Shown piece by piece: positions 8,364 through 22,117 of a stretch of DNA of 64,000 nt. Position 1 is the first letter of the stretch; each line of letters begins with the position of its first letter. The position numbers and the translations under genes were made by a program. The notes below the pieces were generated by a model, which was given only the letters and a program-made list of their open reading frames with translations, made no database searches and was not told the origin of the DNA. The DNA lies in assembly GCF_017876165.1 (NCBI RefSeq), contig NZ_JAGINQ010000015.1, forward strand, positions 97,741 through 161,740, given 5' to 3'. The stretch comes from Azospirillum soli. GTDB taxonomy: Bacteria; Pseudomonadota; Alphaproteobacteria; Azospirillales; Azospirillaceae.

Positions 8364-9158
8364 TCACCCACAGGCCTCGACCGCCCGTTTCGCCATCACC
8401 GTGACGAGGTGCGCGCGGTAGTCGGCGCTGGCGTGGATGTCGGCGTTCAGGCCGTCCGCCCCCACGGCGATGCCGTTCAGCGCCTCGGCGCGGAAGTCCT
8501 GGGCCAGCGCCGTCTCCATGTCGGTGGCGCGGAACACGGACGGGCCGGCACCGGTCACCGTCACGCGCACCTCATTCCCGAACCGCGCCACGAACACGCC
8601 GACGATGGCGTAGCGGCTGGCGGGGTTGCGGAACTTGGCGTAGGCGGCCTTGTCCGGCTTTTGGAAGTGCACCGCCGTCACGATCTCGCCGGGCTCCAGC
8701 GCCGTTTCGAACATGCCGGTGAAGAAGTCGTCGCCCGCGATCTCCCGCCGGTCGGTCTTCACCGTTGCCTTCAGACCGACCACGGCGGCGGGATAGTCGG
8801 CGGATGGGTCCGCGTTGCAGATCGACCCGCCCAGCGTGCCCATGTTGCGCACCTGCCGGTCGCCGATGCCCTCCGCCAGATCGGCCAGCGCCGGGATGAC
8901 GCGGCGGACCACGTCGGAATGGGCGACCTCCGCGTGCCGGGTGAAGGCGCCGATGGCGATGCCACCGGCTTCCTCGCAAATGCCCTTGATGTCCGGGATC
9001 TGGCCCAGGTCGATCAGGTCGGACGGCCGGGCGAGCCGCTGTTTCAGCGTCGGCAGCAGCGTCTGGCCACCGCCCAGGATCTTGGCGTCCTCGGACTGGC
9101 CCAGCAGGGCGGCCGCGTCGGCGAGTGTCTTGGGACGGTGGTATGTGAACTCGTACAT
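8364..9158 (-). CDS. FAD-binding medium subunit of a xanthine-oxidase-family dehydrogenase (CoxM-like)
   Basis: 264 residues, usual length for the FAD subunit. FAD-contact motifs are KILGGGQTLLP (about 30) and the NMGTLGGSICNADPSADYPA segment (about 110-130). It passes electrons from the iron-sulfur subunit to the flavin. Ribosome site GAAGGAG precedes the ATG. It follows the large-subunit gene by 24 bases. Gene order small-large-medium on this strand differs from classical coxMSL and is common in form-II-like clusters. Confidence 0.95.
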   Translation of the reverse strand: MYEFTYHRPKTLADAAALLGQSEDAKILGGGQTLLPTLKQRLARPSDLIDLGQIPDIKGICEEAGGIAIGAFTRHAEVAHSDVVRRVIPALADLAEGIGDRQVRNMGTLGGSICNADPSADYPAAVVGLKATVKTDRREIAGDDFFTGMFETALEPGEIVTAVHFQKPDKAAYAKFRNPASRYAIVGVFVARFGNEVRVTVTGAGPSVFRATDMETALAQDFRAEALNGIAVGADGLNADIHASADYRAHLVTVMAKRAVEACG

Positions 9159-9182
9159 CCGTTCTTCTCCTTCACTCGGCGA

Positions 9183-11576
<2,394 letters not shown>

Positions 11577-11658
11577 CTCGGTACTCCTCCCATCGGAACG
11601 GTTTTTCTTTATTCGATCATTCGAAACCCTGACGAAAGGCCGCCTTGCCCGGCGGCTT

Positions 11659-12156
<498 letters not shown>

Positions 12157-12177
12157 TCGGTGTCCTCCCGAATCGTA

Positions 12178-12225
12178 TTTATATGCCGGTCTCGGTTTTA
12201 TATGCCGGTCTCGGTGTCTCTTGAA
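12178..12225 (-). promoter_or_regulatory. probable coxS promoter with a 19-bp tandem duplication
   Basis: TTTATATGCCGGTCTCGGT occurs twice head-to-tail without a gap (12178-12196, 12197-12215). Read on the minus strand each copy carries TATAAA, a good -10. The upstream copy (12197-12202) is 17 bases from TTCAAG (complement of 12220-12225), a weak -35. The second -10 lies 19 bases closer to the coxS start. The repeats may also be an operator. Confidence 0.55.
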
Positions 12226-12319
12226 TTATGCCCGACGACCGATCCGCACAAGGATAGGGTGTTGCGCCCCCGTCCGGTCAAGGCGGCGTTTAGCCCACCC
12301 CCCGAAAGGAGTGGCCTAT

Positions 12320-12400
12320 CCAATGGCGCAGGTCCGCAAAGGCAGGCCAATGGAGCAAACCCGCGAAGGCGGACCAACGGCACAGGGTCGTCTTTGCGGA
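12320..12400. repeat. three degenerate 27-bp tandem repeats upstream of the TAXI gene
   Basis: Three consecutive 27-base units start at 12320, 12347 and 12374, each beginning CCAAYGG followed by a GCA or CACA core. Units 1 and 2 are closely alike; unit 3 has drifted. The 27-base period is a multiple of three, but the frame through it is not convincing as a gene. They lie about 100 bases before the solute-binding protein start, in the divergent promoter region. Confidence 0.6.
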
Positions 12401-12501
12401 TCCTACGGACTGGCGCGGTTTCCCGCATCACGATACAGTCACACCCAAACGCGCGGAAAAACACCGCGCAACAAGAAGCAATCCCAAGGGAGGGTTCCCC
12501 G

Positions 12502-13440
12502 ATGAAGCGTATTCTGGCAGCACTCGGACTCTGCGCGTTCGTGGCGGCTCCGGCCAACGCGGAACAGTTCGTGACCGTGCTCACCGGCGGCACCAGCGGC
12601 GTCTACTACCCGCTGGGCGTGGCGATGTCGAACGTCTACGGCAAGGCGATTCCGGGTGCCAAGGTCACCGTGCAGGCGACCAAGGCGTCGGTCGAGAACC
12701 TGAACCTGCTTCAGGCCGGCCGTGGCGAGATTGCCTTCACGCTCGGCGATTCGCTGAGCCAAGCCTGGAAGGGCGACGAAGAAGCCGGCTTCAAGGCCAA
12801 GCTCGACAAGCTGCGCACCATCGCCGCCATCTACCCGAACTACATCCAGGTCGTCGCCAGCAAGGAGTCGGGCATCAAGACGCTGGCCGACCTGAAGGGC
12901 AAGCGCGTGTCCGTCGGCGCGCCGAAGTCGGGGACGGAACTGAACGCGCGCGCCGTCTTCGGCGCCGCCGGCCTGACCTACAAGGACTTCGCCAAGACCG
13001 AGTATCTGCCCTTCGCCGAATCGGTGGACCTGATCAAGAACCGCCAGCTCGACGCGACGCTGATCTCCGCCGGCCTCGGCGTGGCGGCGATCAAGGATCT
13101 GTCGGCTTCGCAGGACATCACCATCGTGTCGATCCCGGCCGACGTGGTGGAGAAGGTGGGCGATTCCGCCTACATTGCGGAGACGGTTCCGGCCAACACC
13201 TACAACGGCCAGACCGAACCGGTGCCGACGGCGGCGGTGCGCAACCTGCTCGTTACCCATTCCGGCGTGTCGGACGACGCGGCCTACGCCATGACCAAGG
13301 CGGTCTTCGAGAATCTCGACGCGCTGGCCGCCGCCCATGTCGCCGCCAAGCAGATCAAGCTGGACGCCACGGCGCTGAAGTCGCCGGTTCCGCTGCACCC
13401 CGGCGCCGTGAAGTTCTACAAGGAAAAGGGCCTGATGTAA
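12502..13440 (+). CDS. TAXI family TRAP transporter solute-binding protein
   Basis: 312 residues with a Sec signal peptide (MKRILAALGLCAFVAAPANA, cut after Ala20/Ala21). The mature protein begins EQFVTVLTGGTSGVYYPLG, the typical TAXI (TRAP-associated extracytoplasmic immunogenic) opening, and has KGKRVSVGAPKSGTELNA near 130. It captures a substrate in the periplasm for the TRAP permease downstream; TAXI proteins often bind glutamate or other dicarboxylates but the ligand here is unknown. The ATG at 12502 is chosen from the signal peptide and the GGGAGGG upstream. It forms an operon with the permease 25 bases away. Confidence 0.93.
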   Translation: MKRILAALGLCAFVAAPANAEQFVTVLTGGTSGVYYPLGVAMSNVYGKAIPGAKVTVQATKASVENLNLLQAGRGEIAFTLGDSLSQAWKGDEEAGFKAKLDKLRTIAAIYPNYIQVVASKESGIKTLADLKGKRVSVGAPKSGTELNARAVFGAAGLTYKDFAKTEYLPFAESVDLIKNRQLDATLISAGLGVAAIKDLSASQDITIVSIPADVVEKVGDSAYIAETVPANTYNGQTEPVPTAAVRNLLVTHSGVSDDAAYAMTKAVFENLDALAAAHVAAKQIKLDATALKSPVPLHPGAVKFYKEKGLM

Positions 13441-13465
13441 GCGCGCGCCAAATCGGACCCGTTCC

Positions 13466-15562
<2,097 letters not shown>

Positions 15563-15587
15563 AGTTCAGCAGCATGAAGCCGGCGGC

Positions 15588-15968
15588 ATGAGCGCCGGCA
15601 TCTGCCTGATGGCGCTCGGCGGGGCGGTCCTAGCCGCCCTGCCGGGGCCCTCCTTAACCCTGGCCTGGACCCACTCCATTGAAAAGACCGAATGGCGGGA
15701 GGAATGGCGCGCCGAAGCCGGCCGCCTCGTGCCGGTCGAGGCGCGCGTGAAGGGCACCGGCGCCGGCATGGAACCGCCGCCGCAGGCCTGCCTGTCCGAC
15801 GGCTGGCTGGTCTGGACCCCGGACCTGCCGCCGCAGGCCGAAATCGTTCTGGCGGCGTCCTCCTTCACCGGCGACCACACGCTCTGCGCCGGAAGCCGAT
15901 GTCGGCCGCTGTCCGACTGGACCGGCGCCCGCCCCGAAGGACCCATCACGATAATGGTTTGCCCGTAG
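15588..15968 (+). CDS. DUF1850-like small protein linked to the TAXI-TRAP system
   Basis: 126 residues. After a hydrophobic start (MSAGICLMALGGAVLAALPG) it has SLTLAWTHSIEKTEWREEW, the WxHSxEKxxWxExW pattern of DUF1850 proteins, which are regularly encoded next to TAXI-TRAP permeases. The rest holds AGMEPPP and a C-terminal CAGSRC. The start is the only ATG in frame. It lies 25 bases after the permease gene, so it is in the same operon. Its role is unknown; an accessory part of the transporter exposed to the periplasm is the simplest guess. Confidence 0.75.
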   Translation: MSAGICLMALGGAVLAALPGPSLTLAWTHSIEKTEWREEWRAEAGRLVPVEARVKGTGAGMEPPPQACLSDGWLVWTPDLPPQAEIVLAASSFTGDHTLCAGSRCRPLSDWTGARPEGPITIMVCP

Positions 15969-16054
15969 ACCTTTCCGGCTTGGCTTCAGCTTCATCGCGA
16001 CGCATACTTTGGACCCTCACCAATTCCCGATCCCGTTTGGCTGATTTTCTCGAA

Positions 16055-17506
16055 ATGACAAAAGCTTGCGCGCCCCGCCCGATCCTCGCCGGCCTGTTCG
16101 CGGCGCTCACCACCGCCGTCCTGCCGGGCTTGGCCTTCGCAGCGGAGGCCGCCGGGGCGCCGCATCTCGACGGGGGGGAGCTCAGCGCGCTCTGGGTGGT
16201 GCCCTTCGTCGGGATCCTGCTGTCCATCGCGCTGTTGCCGCTGATGGCCCCGAACGTCTGGCATCATCATTTCGGCAAGATCTCCGCCGGCTGGGCGCTG
16301 GCCTTTCTGGTTCCCTTCGCCGCCGTCTTCGGCCCCGGCCTGGCGCTGTACGAGCTGCTGCACACGCTGCTTCTCGAATACATCCCCTTCATCGTCCTGC
16401 TGACCGCGCTGTTCACCGTGGCGGGCGGCGTGCGGCTGGCCGGCTCGCTCGTCGGCACGCCGCTGGCGAACACGGTCGGCCTCGCGCTCGGGACGGCGCT
16501 GGCGAGCCTGATGGGCACGACCGGCGCCTCGATGCTGCTGATCCGCCCGCTGCTGCGCGCCAACGAGCATCGCAAGCACAAGGTCCACACCGTTGTCTTC
16601 TTCATCTTCCTGGTGTCGAACGTCGGCGGCTCCCTGACTCCGCTGGGCGATCCGCCGCTGTTCCTGGGCTTCCTGAAGGGCGTCAGCTTCTTCTGGCCGA
16701 CCACCCACCTGTTCTGGCCGATGGTTCTGGTGGCCGGCTGCCTGCTGGCGATCTACTTCGTGCTGGACCTCTATCTGCACACCAAGGATCCCGGCAAGCA
16801 CCCGCTGATCGAGGGCGTGCACGAACGGGAGCCGGTGCGCATCGAAGGTGCGGTGAACCTGCTTCTGTTGGTCGCCATCGTCGGCGCCGTGCTGCTCAGC
16901 GGCGTGTGGCATCCGGGCGTCGGGGTCACGATCTACCACGTGCATGTGCCGCTGGAGACCATCGTCAGCCAGGGCCTGCTGATCCTCATCACTGCCCTGT
17001 CGCTGAAGCTGACCAGCCAGCAGAGCCGCCGCCTGAACGCCTTTACCTGGGGACCGATCCTGGAGGTGGCGAAGCTGTTCGCGGCGATCTTCCTGACCAT
17101 CATCCCGGCCATCGCCATCCTGCGCGCCGGCACGGACGGGGCGCTCGGCGCCATCATCACCGCGGTGAACGAGGGCGGGCAGCCGAACCCGGCCGCTTAT
17201 TTCTGGGCCACCGGCATCCTGTCCAGCTTCCTCGACAACGCGCCGACCTACCTGATCTTCTTCAACACGGCCGGCGGCAACGCGGGCGTGCTGATGAGCG
17301 ACCTCGCGGTCACGCTGACGGCCATTTCGGCGGGTGCGGTGTTCATGGGCGCCAACAGCTACATCGGCAACGCGCCCAACTTCATGGTCAAGGCCATCGC
17401 CGAAGAGCGCGGCGTGAAGATGCCCAGCTTCTTCGGCTACATGGCCTGGTCCTGCGCCTTCCTGGTGCCGCTGTTCGTCCTGACGACCTGGGTCTTCTTC
17501 CTGTAA
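16055..17506 (+). CDS. sodium:proton antiporter / CitMHS-type ion transporter
   Basis: 483 residues with a signal-like first segment and about 11-12 further membrane segments. Family-typical stretches are NVGGSLTPLGDPPLFLGFLK (about 195), the charged SFLDNAPTYLIFF (about 390) and ANSYIGNAPNFMVKAIA (about 430), as in the ion-transporter superfamily that includes NhaD, ArsB and CitMHS. It is often labelled sodium:proton antiporter; substrate not proven. Start at 16055 fits the first hydrophobic segment although the ribosome site is weak. It follows the TRAP genes by 86 bases and could supply the ion gradient they use. Confidence 0.85.
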   Translation: MTKACAPRPILAGLFAALTTAVLPGLAFAAEAAGAPHLDGGELSALWVVPFVGILLSIALLPLMAPNVWHHHFGKISAGWALAFLVPFAAVFGPGLALYELLHTLLLEYIPFIVLLTALFTVAGGVRLAGSLVGTPLANTVGLALGTALASLMGTTGASMLLIRPLLRANEHRKHKVHTVVFFIFLVSNVGGSLTPLGDPPLFLGFLKGVSFFWPTTHLFWPMVLVAGCLLAIYFVLDLYLHTKDPGKHPLIEGVHEREPVRIEGAVNLLLLVAIVGAVLLSGVWHPGVGVTIYHVHVPLETIVSQGLLILITALSLKLTSQQSRRLNAFTWGPILEVAKLFAAIFLTIIPAIAILRAGTDGALGAIITAVNEGGQPNPAAYFWATGILSSFLDNAPTYLIFFNTAGGNAGVLMSDLAVTLTAISAGAVFMGANSYIGNAPNFMVKAIAEERGVKMPSFFGYMAWSCAFLVPLFVLTTWVFFL

Positions 17507-17514
17507 GGCCCCCC

Positions 17515-17560
17515 GGCGGCTGACCGGACAGCGGTCCTTAACCCTGTCCGGTCAGCCGCC
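17515..17560. terminator. large bidirectional hairpin between convergent genes
   Basis: A perfect 17-bp inverted repeat (17515-17531 with 17544-17560) with a 12-base loop sits between the stops of the antiporter gene (plus) and dusA (minus). There is no T-run on either side, so it is a strong-stem terminator or a 3'-end stabiliser for both transcripts. Confidence 0.7.
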
Positions 17561-17562
17561 CG

Positions 17563-18543
17563 TCAGGCGGCCTCCGCGACTCCGCGCCGGACCAGGGAGG
17601 CCGCCTTCAGCAGAACCTCCGGCCCGGCGCCCGGCCGATGGGCGTTCTCGCTGATGTGCCGCCGCCACGCCCGCGCGCCGGGCAGTCCCTGGAACAGGCC
17701 CAGCATGTGGCGGGTGATCGCCGACAGGGGCGTGCCCTTCGACAGCCGGTCCTCCACATAGGGGATCATCGCCTCGACCACCGCCTGCCGGTCCGGCCCC
17801 GGCTCGCCGCCGAAGAAGCGGCGGTCGGCGTCGGCCAGGATGTAGGGCGTCTCGTAGGCCGCGCGGCCGATCATCACGCTGTCCAAATCCGCCAGATGCT
17901 CGGCCGCCTCGTCCAGCGTGCGGACGCCGCCGTTGATGGCGATGGTCAGATGCGGGTACTCCGCCTTCAGCCGGTGCACGAGGTCGTAGCGCAGCGGCGG
18001 AATGTCCCGGTTCTCTTTGGGGCTCAGGCCTTTCAGCCAAGCCTTGCGCGCGTGCACGATGAAGTGCGTGCAGCCCGCCGCCGAAACCGTCCGAATGAAG
18101 TTGTCCAGCGTCGGCCATTCCTCCATCTCGTCGATGGCGATGCGGGACTTCACGGTGACGGGAATGGAGACCGCCTCGCGCATGGCGCCGACCAGCCTCG
18201 CCACCAGATCGGGTTCGGCCATCAAGCAGGCGCCGAAGCGGCCGGACTGCACGCGGTCGCTGGGGCAGCCGACGTTCAGGTTGACCTCGTCATAGCCCCA
18301 TTCCTCGGCGATGCGCGCCGCCGCCGCCAGCTCTCCCGGCTCCGACCCGCCCAGTTGCAGCGCCACCGGATGCTCCGCCGCGTCGTAGCCCAGCAGCCGT
18401 TCCCGGTCGCCGTGCAGCACGGCCCCGGTGGTGACCATCTCGGTATAGAGCAGCGTGTTCTTCGACAGCAGGCGATGGAAGGTCCGACAATAACGGTCAG
18501 TCCAGTCCATCATCGGTGCAACGCTGAGAGGAATAGCGGTCAT
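17563..18543 (-). CDS. dusA: tRNA-dihydrouridine(20/20a) synthase DusA
   Basis: 326 residues, full length for DusA, the FMN enzyme that reduces uridine in the tRNA D-loop. Signature segments are SVAPMMDWTDRYCRTFHRLL at the start, VNLNVGCPSDRVQSGRFGACLM (about 85-105) with the catalytic Cys in NVGCPS, and HFIVHARKAWLKGLSPKENR (about 165-185), which is diagnostic for DusA among Dus proteins. The ATG at 18543 is preferred to an upstream TTG that would add 10 residues. Single gene, convergent with the antiporter. Confidence 0.96.
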   Translation of the reverse strand: MTAIPLSVAPMMDWTDRYCRTFHRLLSKNTLLYTEMVTTGAVLHGDRERLLGYDAAEHPVALQLGGSEPGELAAAARIAEEWGYDEVNLNVGCPSDRVQSGRFGACLMAEPDLVARLVGAMREAVSIPVTVKSRIAIDEMEEWPTLDNFIRTVSAAGCTHFIVHARKAWLKGLSPKENRDIPPLRYDLVHRLKAEYPHLTIAINGGVRTLDEAAEHLADLDSVMIGRAAYETPYILADADRRFFGGEPGPDRQAVVEAMIPYVEDRLSKGTPLSAITRHMLGLFQGLPGARAWRRHISENAHRPGAGPEVLLKAASLVRRGVAEAA

Positions 18544-18675
18544 GCGCGGAGAAAACCTTGGTCCTGATCCCAAACGCCCTCATTTGGACGAGTGCGGCCG
18601 GGATGGCAATCCCCAATCCCCTGATCCCACCCCATGTCCTAGAGTTAAGCCGAAGACCGCGAAAGGACCCGACCC

Positions 18676-19137
18676 ATGACGACGCAATCGCCCACCGGCT
18701 TCGACCTGTCCCCGCCGACCGTGGAACAGCGCCGGCATTTGGAATCCCGCCTGACGCACGAGGAAAGGGCCGTCCTTCTCGAACATGGGACGGAGGCGCC
18801 CCACTGCGGCACCCTCCTCGGCAACAAGGAACCGGGGACCTACTGCTGCAAGCTGTGCGGTCTTCCCCTGTTCAAGGCCGGTACGAAGTTCGAATCCGGC
18901 ACCGGCTGGCCCAGCTTCACCGCACCCTACGACAACGCCCATGTGAAGCTGCGGCAGGACACCAGCTACGGCATGACCCGCGTCGAGATCCTCTGCGCCC
19001 GCTGCGGCAGCCACCAGGGCCACGTCTTCCCGGACGGGCCGCCGCCGACCGGCATGCGCTTCTGCATCAACTCCATCTCCCTCAACTTCGTCGCGGAGGG
19101 TGAAGCCCTGCCGAAGACGGTGGCGGAATACGAATGA
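18676..19137 (+). CDS. msrB: peptide-methionine (R)-S-oxide reductase
   Basis: 153 residues, the size of MsrB, which repairs the R form of methionine sulfoxide. Two zinc-binding CxxC motifs are visible (CCKLCG about 58, CARCG about 105), together with GTGWPSF and the catalytic Cys in MRFCINSISLNF. AAAGGA precedes the ATG. Its stop overlaps the following monooxygenase gene by four bases, implying coupled translation and perhaps a shared role in redox repair. Confidence 0.97.
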   Translation: MTTQSPTGFDLSPPTVEQRRHLESRLTHEERAVLLEHGTEAPHCGTLLGNKEPGTYCCKLCGLPLFKAGTKFESGTGWPSFTAPYDNAHVKLRQDTSYGMTRVEILCARCGSHQGHVFPDGPPPTGMRFCINSISLNFVAEGEALPKTVAEYE

Positions 19138-20123
19138 CGACTCCCATTTCCATCCTCGACCTCGCGCCGGTGCCGAAGGGCTTCACGCCGGCCGATGCGC
19201 TGCGCAACACGCTCGACCTCGCCCAGCACGCCGAGCGTTGGGGCTACCAGCGCTATTGGCTGGCCGAGCATCACAACATGGTCGGCATCGCCAGCGCCGC
19301 GACCTCCGTGGTCATCGGCCATGTCGCCGCCGGCACGAAGACGATCCGCGTCGGGGCCGGCGGCATCATGCTGCCGAACCACTCGCCCCTGGTGATCGCG
19401 GAGCAGTTCGGCACTCTGGAATCGCTGTTCCCCGGCCGCATCGACCTCGGCCTTGGCCGCGCTCCCGGCACCGACCAGCTGACCCTGCGCGCACTCCGCC
19501 GCGACCCTTCGGCGGCGGAGAACTTCCCGCGCGACGTTCTGGAACTGCAAGCCCTCCTCGGCCCGGTGCAACCCGGCCAGCGCATCCAGGCCGTGCCCGG
19601 CGCCGGCCTGAACGTCCCGCTCTGGATCCTGGGATCGAGCCTGTTCGGCGCGCAACTCGCCGCCAACCTCGGGCTGCCCTACGCCTTCGCCTCGCACTTC
19701 GCGCCGGAGGCGCTGATGTCGGCCCTGCACGTCTACCGGGCCAACTTCACCCCGTCCGAGCAGCTTGACCGCCCCCACGCCATGGTCGGCCTGAACGTCA
19801 TCGCTGCCGACACGGATGCGGAGGCGAAGCACCTCTTCACCTCGGCGCAGCAGTCCTTCGCCAACCTCGTGCGCGGCACGCGCGGCCAGCTGCCGCCGCC
19901 CATCGACGACATCGAAAGCTACTGGTCGCCAATGGAGAAGGCGCAGGCGTCGGGCATGCTGGCCTGCTCCTTCGTCGGCTCGGCGGAAACCGTCCGCGAC
20001 GGCCTGCGCCGCTTCATCGCCGACACCCAGGCCGACGAGCTGATGGTGGCCTCCGCCATCTACGACCACGCCGCCCGCCTGCGCTCCTACGAAATCCTCG
20101 CGGAGGTGGCGAAGACGCTTTAA
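19134..20123 (+). CDS. LLM class flavin-dependent oxidoreductase
   Basis: 329 residues of the luciferase-like monooxygenase family, FMN or reduced-flavin dependent. Typical features: SILDLAPVPKGFTPADALRN at the start, YWLAEHHNM (about 42), RVGAGGIMLPNHSPLVIAEQ (about 80) and FPGRIDLGLGRAPGTD (about 105). This subgroup resembles E. coli YhbW and MsnO8-like proteins; no substrate is established. It starts inside the msrB stop codon (ATGA). Confidence 0.93.
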   Translation: MTTPISILDLAPVPKGFTPADALRNTLDLAQHAERWGYQRYWLAEHHNMVGIASAATSVVIGHVAAGTKTIRVGAGGIMLPNHSPLVIAEQFGTLESLFPGRIDLGLGRAPGTDQLTLRALRRDPSAAENFPRDVLELQALLGPVQPGQRIQAVPGAGLNVPLWILGSSLFGAQLAANLGLPYAFASHFAPEALMSALHVYRANFTPSEQLDRPHAMVGLNVIAADTDAEAKHLFTSAQQSFANLVRGTRGQLPPPIDDIESYWSPMEKAQASGMLACSFVGSAETVRDGLRRFIADTQADELMVASAIYDHAARLRSYEILAEVAKTL

Positions 20124-21931
20124 CGCCCAACCCCGCTCGGCGCTGCGCGGGAGGTTTCCGCCGTTGCGGCGCCGGTGGAGGCGGGCATCACCTCGCCCTC
20201 GATCGGTCGCTTCAACACGATGAGCGCCACCGTCGTCACCAGGGTCCCGGCCAGGATCGCGATCACATAAAACCCCAGCGGCGCCACCGCGTTCGGAATC
20301 GCCAGCACGAACACCCCGCCGTGCGGCGCCCTGAGCCCGCAGCCGAACCACATGGACAAGGCTCCGGCCACCGCCGACCCCGCCACGGCCGCCGGAATTA
20401 CTCTAAGGGGGTCCTTGGCCGCGAAGGGAATGGCTCCTTCCGTGATGAAGGCAAGGCCGAGGACGCCCGCCGCCTTGCCGGCCTCACGCTCCTGCGCGTT
20501 GAAGCGGTTGCGCGCGATCATGGAGGCGAGCGCCAGCCCCAGCGGCGGCGTCATCCCCGCCGCCATCACCGCCGCCATGGGGGTGAAGGTGTTGGACGCC
20601 AGCAAGCCGACCGCAAACGTATAAGCCGCCTTGTTGACCGGCCCGCCCATGTCCAGCGCCATCATGGCCCCCAACAGCGCGCCCAGCGCCACCGCGTTCG
20701 CCCCGCCCATGCTTTGCAGGAAGCCGGTCAGCCCCGCCATGATCGCCGCCACGGGCGTGCCGATCACATAGACCATCAGCAGCCCCACCACGAGGGTGGC
20801 CAGCAGCGGGATGATCAGCACCGGCTTCAGCCCTTCCAGATTCTGCGGCAGCCGGATCGTGTCGCGCAGCCAACGCGCCACGTAGCCGGCCAGGAATCCG
20901 GCGACGATGCCGCCCAGGAACCCGGCCCCGATCTTCGCCGCCAGCATCCCGCCGATGAACCCCGGCGCCAGCCCCGGCCGGTCGGCGATCGAATAGGCGA
21001 TGTAGCCGGCCAGCACCGGCACCATCAGCCCAAAGGCCGCCTCGCCGCCGATCTGCATCAGCGCGGCGGGCAGGGTGCCCGGTTCCTTGAATGCCTCGAT
21101 GCCGAAGACGAAGGACAGGGCGATGATCAGCCCGCCCGCCACCACGAAGGGCAGCATGAAGGACACGCCGGTCAGCAGATGCTTGTAAGGCCCCGACTGG
21201 GCCTCCTTCTGCCGCGTCTTGGCCCCGGCGACCTCGTCCGCATAGCCCGGCGCCGCAGCGGACGCGGCCGGCAAGGCCACCGCCTCGTCGATGACCCGGT
21301 TCGCCTGCTTCAACGCCTCACCGACCGAGGTCTTCAGCACCCGCTTGCCGGCGAAGCGGTCGGTCGCGACGTGCGTGTCCGCGCCGATGATGACCGCCTC
21401 GGCCTCCGCGATCTCCTCCGGGGTCAGGGCGTTCTTCGCCCCGACCGATCCCTGCGTCTCGACCTTGATGCGGTACCCTTTGGCCTGCGCCGCCTGCTTC
21501 AGCGCCTCGGCGGCCATGAAGGTGTGCGCGATGCCCGTCGGGCAAGCGGTGATCGCGACCAGCAGCCCACCCCCAGCGCGCGGGGCGGGGGCGGGGGAGG
21601 GCGCTGGCGCGGCGGCCTTCGCCACAGGCGCATGGCCCAGCGCCTCGTCCAGAACGTGATCCGTGTCGCGAATGGCCTTGGCGGTCGTGGTCCGCAGGAT
21701 CGGCTTGCCGGCGAAGCGGGACTCGTCCACCGCGATGTCGGCGGCCAGGATGACCGAGTCGGCCGCGTCGATGGCCGCGCCGCTCAGCGGCGACCCCACC
21801 CCTTGGGCGCCCTGCGTTTCGATGTCGATGGCATGCCCCTTCAGCGCGGCGGTTCGGCGCAGAGCCTCGGCCGCCATGACGGTGTGGGCGATGCCCGTCG
21901 GACAGGCGGTGACCGCCACGAGCCTAGCCAT
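20120..21931 (-). CDS. fruA: PTS fructose transporter subunit EIIB'BC
   Basis: 603 residues: two successive EIIB domains (1-100 and 121-225), an Ala/Pro-rich linker between them (about 102-119), then an EIIC membrane domain (about 250-590). Both EIIB domains carry the full phosphorylation motif ACPTGIAHT, with Cys10 and Cys130. It phosphorylates fructose during import, giving fructose 1-phosphate. GGAGG precedes the ATG. It is the last gene of the fru cluster, separated from fruK by a hairpin repeat (21965-22112). Confidence 0.95.
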   Translation of the reverse strand: MARLVAVTACPTGIAHTVMAAEALRRTAALKGHAIDIETQGAQGVGSPLSGAAIDAADSVILAADIAVDESRFAGKPILRTTTAKAIRDTDHVLDEALGHAPVAKAAAPAPSPAPAPRAGGGLLVAITACPTGIAHTFMAAEALKQAAQAKGYRIKVETQGSVGAKNALTPEEIAEAEAVIIGADTHVATDRFAGKRVLKTSVGEALKQANRVIDEAVALPAASAAAPGYADEVAGAKTRQKEAQSGPYKHLLTGVSFMLPFVVAGGLIIALSFVFGIEAFKEPGTLPAALMQIGGEAAFGLMVPVLAGYIAYSIADRPGLAPGFIGGMLAAKIGAGFLGGIVAGFLAGYVARWLRDTIRLPQNLEGLKPVLIIPLLATLVVGLLMVYVIGTPVAAIMAGLTGFLQSMGGANAVALGALLGAMMALDMGGPVNKAAYTFAVGLLASNTFTPMAAVMAAGMTPPLGLALASMIARNRFNAQEREAGKAAGVLGLAFITEGAIPFAAKDPLRVIPAAVAGSAVAGALSMWFGCGLRAPHGGVFVLAIPNAVAPLGFYVIAILAGTLVTTVALIVLKRPIEGEVMPASTGAATAETSRAAPSGVGR

Positions 21932-21964
21932 ATCGAACCTCCCTTTCGCATCCGCTCAAGGCGC

Positions 21965-22112
21965 CCAAATCCCTCTCCCGCCTCGGGAGAGGGAGGGGCC
22001 CACGCGTCAGCGTGGGAGGGTGAGGGGGCCATCAAGAATCAAGGCTTTGATCCTTGGATGCACCGTCACCCGCCCGCTGCGCGGGCACCCTCTCCCGGGA
22101 CGGGAGAGGAGT
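21965..22112. repeat. hairpin-type intergenic repeat between fruK and fruA
   Basis: Same design as 8226-8352: CTCTCCCGCCTCGGGAGAG stem, then CCCACGC/GCGTGGG, GGGAGGGTGAGGG, and at the far end a CGCCCGCTGCGCGGGC hairpin and CTCTCCCGGGACGGGAGAG. It fills almost the whole 186-base gap between fruK and fruA, so the transcript of the fru operon must run through it. Confidence 0.8.
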
Positions 22113-22117
22113 TTGGA

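Noticed and set aside
12413..12431. Sigma-54-like TGGCGCGGTTTCCCGC before the TAXI gene
   Set aside because: GG and GC are 11 bases apart instead of 10, and the TTGC box is missing.
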